Assembly (NCBI RefSeq): GCF_002865645.1
Contig: NW_020194558.1
Coordinates: 1,950,014 to 2,014,013 of the forward strand
Direction of reading: 5' to 3'
Length of the DNA: 64,000 nucleotides
Origin: Hyaloscypha bicolor E
Taxonomy: Eukaryota; Ascomycota; Leotiomycetes; Helotiales; Hyaloscyphaceae
Part shown: positions 57,500 through 64,000 of the stretch, in pieces
How the letters are laid out: each line of letters opens with the position of its first letter
Numbering within the stretch: position 1 is the first letter of the stretch
The notes under the pieces: model-generated
Seen by the model: only the letters and a program-made list of their open reading frames with translations
Databases searched by the model: none
Told to the model about the DNA's origin: nothing
Made by a program: the position numbers and the translations under genes

Positions 57500-57895
57500 A
57501 AGGTTTTGCTATCGCACGGTAATTAGAAGGAGTGGACCCCTTCTTACCCCAAAGTCGTCACCGACGGTAACGTCACTGTTAGCAGTGTTTAGGAGAGACA
57601 GCTCCAGGTGTAGTGTGCTCAGCTAACTGGCCGTGAAGCAATAGCGACGACAAAACCGCTTATTTAAAACTTTAAAGGGCTTCCAGCCAGCCGAAAAATA
57701 ATTCGCTCCGAACGCCGGGGCGGAATTTCCGCAACCACGCCAGCGGAGAATAGGAGATTGCGGATTTGGAGGATAAAAGTGTGTCTATTGGATAGGCGGT
57801 TCTCTCTATGGAAGGCTCCGGATCTCGCATTGCCATATATTCTCATTCCGAACGCCCCCTCGCCAACGCGCAGTGCTGCAATACTTGCATAGACT

Positions 57896-59433
57896 TCAGT
57901 CTTCGTCAGTCCCACTGACATCAGGCTCACTACCCCCATCGCCAACACCATGGTCCATATGCTCCAGAGCATCCGTCTCTTGTCCCAACAGTGGCGCTCT
58001 CTCACCACTCTTCCTCGCGATACTTCCACCCAGACTGATCGCCACCGTACTCAATCCATGCACAATCGTACTCCCTAACACCACGAAGCAGATTACCGGC
58101 CACACAAGGTATATTGGCTTGTCCTTACTCCCAAGCGGATGCTTGTGCTCGGGACGCGGCGATGGCACTCCATCCCCCGGCTCCAGTTCCACTTTTGCCT
58201 CCATCGCAAGGAACAAAGCTCCTACTCCCATCGGGCCAAAATGCCCATAGAAGAGCGCTTCCCGATAGGTTCTAATATCAGGGATGAATCTCTTCATCGC
58301 CAACACAACAGGTATCCGACGGAAGATTAGAACGAGAATCAGGAAGAGAGCGAGTTGCCAGATACCACAATTCGGGGTTACGTGGCTAGGGAGGAATTTC
58401 TTCCAGGGGATAATGGAGCCGAAGAACACGAACATAGTGCTGTTGAGAACCAGGTCGATGATTGTTGGGAAAGGCAGTTCTTTTGTTTTCTTGGCAAACC
58501 AGCCGTCGTGGGCGAATCCTATACCTGCTCCGAAAGCCACCAGGAAGTCATCACTGCCGAGGAACGATCCGACGCCTACGGAAAGGATGGCGAGAAGGAG
58601 GTAAAATACAACAAAGGATGGTCTGGTAATGTAGCCTCGTTGGTCTGAGAAACGGAGGAGTCTGTTGGCACAATTTCCAATTATGAGACCCAGGGTGATG
58701 CCGAAGACGCATTGCCAGAGGACGGTGATTAGGATCCATTCTTTGACTGCCTCGTCTGTGCTGGAGTATTTTAGAGCGCAGAGGCCGATATAAAGGAATG
58801 GGAAGGAGATGCCGTCGTTGCAGGCTGACTCGGCGGATAGGAGGTGTTTCAACCTCTTGGGAACTCGCTGACTGAAGCGTGATTTCGAGAGGACACTTGC
58901 TGCGAGCACAGGATCTGTGGGGGCTAGACAGGCGCCGATGATTAAGGCGGTTGGTAAGTTGGTTTGGAAGCTGAAGTAGGCGAAGAAGGCTGTTATGGCC
59001 CATGAGAAGGTCATGATTGGGCCCAGGAAGTAGAGCACAGAGGGCCAGTGTCTTCTAAAGTAGTGTTTGGGTAGCTCGATACCAACTGCGAAGCATTGAA
59101 CTCCAACGATGATGCGAGTGACTTCTTGGAGAATTTGGTCGTTCATTCCCCATTGGCGGGGCGTTACGATATTCAAGACATTAGGGCCAAGTATGATCCC
59201 ATAGAGAACGGCCACTGACATGAGGTTAGTCCAGAATTTCCAGTGAAGGCGAGGTGGCGGTTGTGATATAAGGAGGTCAAAGAATGAGCAGTTCGGGTAA
59301 GAGACTCACAAGGTGGTTCAGAGAGATGCAATACATTTCTGATGAAGAGCGAGAACAGAGCGTATATGATCAGAAACATAGAGAGAGTCAAGTAGGCCAC
59401 ATGTGGTGCCGTAGGTTCCAATTGTGACCACAT
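57896..59433 (-). CDS. Plasma-membrane Na+/H+ antiporter (Sod2/Nha1-like)
   Basis: Two exons, 59433-59310 and 59214-57896, joined in phase 1 across a 95-bp intron with branch GACTAAC, encode about 480 residues with roughly a dozen hydrophobic segments. Exon 1 gives the first membrane helix (YLTLSMFLIIYALFSLFI); the junction makes SEPPLAVLYGIILGP. The ion-binding signatures of the monovalent cation:proton antiporters are present: GACLAPTDPVLAASVL and AESACNDGISFPFLYI. A short cytosolic tail (about 60 residues, acidic, ending SGTDED) resembles fission-yeast Sod2 rather than the very long Nha1 tail. The protein should expel Na+ or Li+ (or K+) in exchange for protons and support salt tolerance and pH balance. 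Confidence 0.9.
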
Positions 59434-59953
59434 CCCGAAGTCGCGATATTATCAAATCGTTCCGGCCGTAGTCTTGTATTCTTTAGATTTTCCCTCCTCT
59501 CATTTCTAGTCTGCCAACTTCATGGAATGACCAGCATTCCCAAAAACAGACTTCTCAATGAATCTGAATGGTATTAATCTTCCTTGTCACTATATTTTTC
59601 AGAGGAGGCAGGTAGAAATAAGGTTTATGGGGATTTCAGACGCTACCTCTAGTGTATTACTCAAGTGCCGTCCGGGGGTCAATGAGGTCACTGGGCTCAC
59701 GTGATATTCAGCATCGACATTTGGAAGAAAACAGAACACAAACAATGATGAGTACCAAATGTCTGGGTGATCGATAGCAATCTGACCGGATATGGGGGAA
59801 CATTCCTGACTCACCTAAGTTAGTTTGAAAAGGCGAAACGCGGAGAAGCCCAGTGAAATGGATAGTGGTATCATTTGCCTCAAACATCTCTAACGCCTGA
59901 TAATACTGATTATGCTGTGGCTGCATGAGCTTCAATGTGACTGGAGCATCAAC
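59434..59953. other. Spacer between antiporter and PEX2
   Basis: Both genes are on the minus strand, so this holds the PEX2 3' end and antiporter promoter. A small minus-strand frame (ATG 59935) ends at a GTGAGT donor after FQTNLG, but no fitting next exon is seen. Confidence 0.4.
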
Positions 59954-61381
59954 TCATTCGTCGTCGTCATCCATAGCCCCTTCCTCCTCTTCATCATAAG
60001 CCTCGCTCTCGCCAAGTTCCGAGGACTGGGAGGCAGAGTCGTCATCTTTTGAAGTCTGCGAATCTACATCGTGGGCTATCTCGTCTACTTCTGGACTCGG
60101 TTCAACTTCCGCCATTTCCTTGGGCCCTTCTGAAAACCCAACCGTTTTTGACGAAGTTGCTGTCTTTTTAACCTCTTCGATCACGTCCCCACTCCATGGC
60201 TTGCATTCCTTCACTTCTTGTCCGCACCTTAAGCATGTCCAGCCTTCTCCTTCTTCAGCCTCCAGACGACCAGCTAGGCAGACAAAGCAATAAATGCAGC
60301 CGCACGGGATGGTCTCGTAGGGATTTGTGATATCTGTCTGAGCTGAGCCAATAATTCCCGATGCTCCAGAATTAGCAATAGCCTCAGCCTCGGACGTCGA
60401 TGTAGCGTTTTGGTCCTGGTAACAAATGGCACATGTTCGCTCTGGTAGGAAAGCAAATTCTCCTGACTTGATCTCTTCCTCATCCTCGCCACCACTCCTC
60501 ATGATAGATTTCGTTTTCCGCCATGCTCTGGCAAGCCATCTTCTCCATCTACTAATTCCAACCAATGGCAATACAAAGAGCAGAAACTCTGTAAATGCAT
60601 GCCACACCAGTTGTCGGTTTAGATATTCAAACGAGACCTCGCGGCTGACCTGACTGGTCGGAGGAGCCAGCCGTAGCCTCAACACTCTGTCCAGAAGCGT
60701 TCGATACCTTCCGTTCACCAGGAATACGAGGAATGAAGTAAAAGCTGCTGTGGAGTGCACGGTTGAGACGGCGTCTGATACTCGTGATAGCTTGAGCAGG
60801 GTGGGGCTTGGCTGATCATAGCCATTGTCGTTATCGACAAGCCAGTTCTCCCATCTCGTCCAGGCATATTTCCCACCAACGGTAAATAGTCCATAAAGCG
60901 TCTTCTGCACCTTGGATGGTGAGACCAAAACTGGACCGTTCTTCCTCGCATCTGTGAACTTCAGGTTCTGCAATGCGGCACCGTATGTTGCATCATGATC
61001 CCAGACAGTGAGCTTGAACAGCACTGCTCTCAGGGCAAGCATAATCTCCGCAGACCAATCATCTTGCAAATGTGATCCGAAATATTTCAACGCCTCTCCA
61101 ACTTGTGCCTTTAGCAGCGACAGCAGCTCCTCATCCAAGAGCTCGGCGTCAACCTGCCCAACCCTGAACGCTGGCCGGGTGCCCTCTCTTCCTCTGATGC
61201 TGTCCCATGTTGCTACTCCAGCTTGACCGAGTCGTCCTAAAGGGTAGGGTAATCGGCTCAGTTGGTCTGAGGCTCGTGAAACTTGCTGTTGAGCGGCGAC
61301 GCGAGATTGTGCTTCAGCCTCTCGTGCTTGCCGTCGTGCTGCGAGCCTCTGCTGTGCGAGAGCGAAATCGTTGGACGTCAT
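59954..61381 (-). CDS. PEX2: Peroxin PEX2, RING E3 of the peroxisomal import machinery
   Basis: A single-exon gene of 475 residues from the ATG at 61379-61381. The Pex2/Pex12 N-terminal membrane domain (about 60-300) includes the start SRLPYPLGRLGQAGVATWD, LDEELLSLLKAQVGEALKYF and hydrophobic segments such as FLLFVLPLVGI. The RING finger (about 325-395) has CAICYQDQN, a spacer, then IPCGCIYCFVCLAGRLE and WTCLRCGQEV. With PEX10 and PEX12 it forms the membrane ubiquitin ligase that marks the import receptor PEX5 for recycling. The acidic end (EEEEGAMDDDDE) is typical of filamentous-fungal orthologues. No lesion is seen. Confidence 0.93.
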   Translation of the reverse strand: MTSNDFALAQQRLAARRQAREAEAQSRVAAQQQVSRASDQLSRLPYPLGRLGQAGVATWDSIRGREGTRPAFRVGQVDAELLDEELLSLLKAQVGEALKYFGSHLQDDWSAEIMLALRAVLFKLTVWDHDATYGAALQNLKFTDARKNGPVLVSPSKVQKTLYGLFTVGGKYAWTRWENWLVDNDNGYDQPSPTLLKLSRVSDAVSTVHSTAAFTSFLVFLVNGRYRTLLDRVLRLRLAPPTSQVSREVSFEYLNRQLVWHAFTEFLLFVLPLVGISRWRRWLARAWRKTKSIMRSGGEDEEEIKSGEFAFLPERTCAICYQDQNATSTSEAEAIANSGASGIIGSAQTDITNPYETIPCGCIYCFVCLAGRLEAEEGEGWTCLRCGQEVKECKPWSGDVIEEVKKTATSSKTVGFSEGPKEMAEVEPSPEVDEIAHDVDSQTSKDDDSASQSSELGESEAYDEEEEGAMDDDDE

Positions 61382-61979
61382 CGAGGGAGCATTGAGAAGG
61401 CTCTGGTTCGGTATGAAGTGTAAGAATTTACCAACGCGCTCACAAGCCCATGGAGAGCTACGCCATTGCGGATTTGCGCCGAGGTTATTTCAAAGGCCAC
61501 TAGTCTGGATTTGGCATTGTTCGAGAGCGATGGAAGGCTCACAAGTTCGCGACTCGCGACCCCTAGCCTGAACCAGCCTTCAGTTCAAGCCACTTCACAT
61601 GCCTCATTTCAGTTCTTGAACATTGTCCCAGAACTTGAGGAGGACTCAACAGTCAGCCAGGTCAGTTGCCAGGTGTCCTTAACTTCATTCAACCTTGCCA
61701 CCCAGTCACGCTGCATTGATTGGCACTTGGTGCGAACGCCTCTCCCATGCTCGAGAAGGGACTAGTCTCGGATTCCTAGCCACTTACCCCACGAACAGAA
61801 GGAAACTGTTCTGCTCTTGGATTACCAAGCATTGGCCCCGCGGGGATCCTCATTCACGTTGCTCCTCAGGATGCTGGGAAGAAGATGAGTCAACCATCTG
61901 CAGCACATTGGTGGCCACCCCCGACGATCCCAGAGCCTGGCCAGAGCATCTTCGGATGCAGGTTCGGAAGGCGGACTTG
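61382..61979. other. PEX2 promoter side
   Basis: No gene is supported. It contains the PEX2 5' leader and promoter. Confidence 0.4.
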
Positions 61980-62229
61980 TACGGAGGTACAGCCCATAAG
62001 TATTACGACGCCACTACAAGGGTCTGAACGCCACACGCGATTTCAACACTCAAACTTTTCCTATACACAACCAAAAGCCTTTATTTAAACACTAAAATGA
62101 TCCCTAAGAGGGGATCTATACATCAATCTATTTTTTGTGCTTTGGTGGTGCGTTGTGGTTGTAACATTAGGTGGTAAAATTGAGATCCCTGCAAGTGGCG
62201 TCGTAATACTTATGGGCTGTACCTCCGTA
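61980..62229. mobile_element. MITE-like element with 36-bp perfect terminal inverted repeats
   Basis: The 36 bases 61980-62015 recur exactly as the reverse complement of 62194-62229; similarity continues inward with mismatches. Each end carries TA next to CGGAGGTACAGCCC, which fits the TA target duplication of Tc1/mariner-type elements. The 178-base core has no coding frame of note. A non-autonomous DNA transposon is the simplest reading. Confidence 0.7.
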
Positions 62230-64000
62230 TACGACTCTGCTCATGATTGGGTCCCGGCCAACGACCATCCTCCAAATCCTGCACAAGGGTTCAAATACCC
62301 GGTGCAGTACCCGACCCACCAACAGAACGAAGACGCGTCGAATGAAACTGGCTAGATTCTGATGGACCGGATTTTGGGAAAGCATTGAGACAATGACGTC
62401 GAATCCAGCTCTCAAGCTCCGAGCTCTTGCTCCATCGGAAGTGTCCCGTGTCAGCGCGGTGTGAGAGTCGTGCGAACAGCCGCCAATACCCCTGTTCTTC
62501 TCGATGTTAGTGACACGAAGACCTCTTTTTGCTGGTATTTCGCATTGATTAGTTCCTAGTTGACCGCTTCTTCACTCGGGAGCATACTAGCTGGGGGCTG
62601 TAGAAGTCGGGGTTGTTTCGGTATGCTGCTCTTTCTTTCGTGTCTATGTTCAACTTGGGGCGAAATATCGCACCTCGCACATATCTCCAATCAAATTCTC
62701 CTCTTCTCAGATGCTTTCCTATCTATCTCCGATATGCGCGTAAATCTGTTCGCGGTTTTCCTCTACTATGACAGAGAGGCGACGCTGCCCCAAAGCAGAC
62801 GGTCGCCCCCATCGGATCTCAGCCCTGCTAGCGATGAGTTTGTTTGACTGTAGAATCCTCTGATTGGAGCTCTAAGAGAAGTCGGGCCGCAAAATCAGAT
62901 CTGTGTTGAGGTGCGAGAAAGCAGTGGGAATGCCTACATTCTGAAGTCGACAGCCTCGTAGATAAACACGGCGAACTTATTTGATGAAGTCATGCCAATA
63001 AGAAAGGAAGGGTTTTGGAAGTAGACCAAAAGTAAGTAGTAGAACTACCGGTAAGTTGCAAGTGCATCTGTCTAATCTTTCCTCAAGCCAAGATCAGGGA
63101 TGCATGTGTACGATGGTATGCATACAGCAGCTACGGTATTTCCGAGAACTGCCACGTCCCTGTTCGAACACAGTCATATTGCATCTGCAGGTACCTGCAA
63201 TCCGGTTCCAACCCACAAAGCTCTGTTGCCCCACCGGAGAGCCACATCAGGTAGTCACAGGCGATATTGGAGGGCTCGTAAAATCTTCGGCCGATGCCGC
63301 TATCATTTTCTTGGACCTTGAGGATAGAGACCCGTGGTTGAAAGCATGGGGTGCGAGACGAGACCCCGCCATTGCACGATGTGATAGTCGACATCATCAA
63401 AGACGCTCTTCGCAAGTAAAATCTTGTTGTCGTAGAGTAATCGCTTTTCAAAGTTACACAGGGGAGAATGGATGCTCTAGAAACGGCTTTAAAATGGAGG
63501 AGCTGAGAAAAGAAGGTTTTGAGGCCTGTGCAGAACCTTCCCGGTTGCACAACGTTAGTAGTGCGGAGAGCCCGGTAGGTCTCGGATGCCAGGCCAGGGA
63601 TCAAAAGTTGAATCCAAAACAAGCTTCAAAGCATCCGCCCTTCTGCTGACTAGTCTTCGCTGACTGTACGAAGTCCTGACGAGACGAAACCTGCCGAACA
63701 GTGGCTCTGATTGGCTAGTACCGGAGCAGCGGAAACTATACAACAACTGCATTTGCCTCTAACACCCAACCCATTGTTCTCAAATCTCTTTCAACTTCCA
63801 CCTTTACTGCAAGCTCTCACTCGAGCTTTAGAGAAGCCGCTGCGACTAATAAATATTCTTGTGATTAACACAGCAATCTTGTCTCGGTCCACGGCGTAGC
63901 TTACACCGGGAAACTCAGCATTCTCTTGCGGCCAAGGCAATTGTCCAGACATCAATTTAGAATGGATGGCAGGTGTTCCAGCGGCACGGGATCTGACAGA
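62230..64000. other. Right-hand end, no firm gene
   Basis: A plus-strand frame (63056-63649) and an overlapping minus-strand frame (63131-63622) are both open; neither has a motif. An ATG at 63962 runs to the window edge and might start a gene outside it. Confidence 0.4.

Noticed and set aside
62290..62315. T-arm-like GGGTTCAAATACCC
   Set aside because: No D arm, anticodon arm or acceptor stem could be paired around it.
63056..63649. Plus-strand frame of 197 codons, with a 163-codon frame opposite
   Set aside because: The plus-strand frame begins at a non-ATG codon, both strands are open, and nothing recognisable is encoded.

Overview
The window reads as nuclear DNA of a filamentous ascomycete (Pezizomycotina). 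Introns are short (about 45-80 bp) with GT..AG ends and CTAAC/GCTAAT-like branch sites. Genes are spaced out, and the protein families are fungal: HET, DUF7918, 2EXR, a Zn2Cys6 regulator of the Leu3 type, RTC1, PEX2, XLF/Nej1 and secreted GH28 and GH5 enzymes. A class such as Leotiomycetes is plausible but cannot be shown from the sequence alone. I found no convincing tRNA, rRNA or CRISPR array.

Layout, left to right. 0.2-1.7 kb: sorting nexin Snx4/Atg24. 2.4-9.8 kb: a stretch of decayed accessory genes, namely a HET-domain gene with one frameshift, a minus-strand reading frame with an in-frame stop, an alpha/beta-hydrolase (peptidase S33/TAP-like) with a stop and two frameshifts, and a lone minus-strand 3' exon. 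11.3-20.7 kb: four intact genes, namely a protein with two cyclic-nucleotide-binding domains plus F-box and LRRs, a DUF7918 protein, the splicing factor Cactin and a forkhead transcription factor. 20.7-23.9 kb: gene-poor, with a hairpin element and an AT-rich patch. 23.9-25.5 kb: secreted exo-polygalacturonase. 26.0-27.1 kb: a SAP-2EXR pseudogene. 27.8-33.4 kb: convergent nej1/XLF and RTC1 (SEA/GATOR2 complex). 33.4-37.8 kb: no gene seen. 37.8-39.4 kb: a Myb/SANT-like polyQ protein. 39.4-45.1 kb: gene-free, GC-rich, with microsatellites. 45.1-48.1 kb: a Leu3/LeuB-like regulator divergent from a 91-residue protein. 50.2-54.1 kb: secreted GH5 glucanase and an aldehyde dehydrogenase. 57.9-61.4 kb: Na+/H+ antiporter and PEX2, both on the minus strand. 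62 kb: a MITE-like element with 36-bp terminal repeats.

Most genes are unrelated housekeeping functions (endosome/autophagy sorting, splicing, TORC1 signalling, peroxisome import, NHEJ, cation homeostasis), with two wall-degrading or remodelling enzymes and some accessory genes. Nothing here is a gene cluster with an obvious common pathway. The most informative pattern is that the long housekeeping frames are intact while several accessory genes carry stops and frameshifts, which points to real decay rather than poor sequence quality. No complete new biological system was evident. The best leads are the repeated KLGxIGG motif in the XLF tail, the cNMP/F-box/LRR fusion, the SIM-like end of the DUF7918 protein, and two foldback elements.
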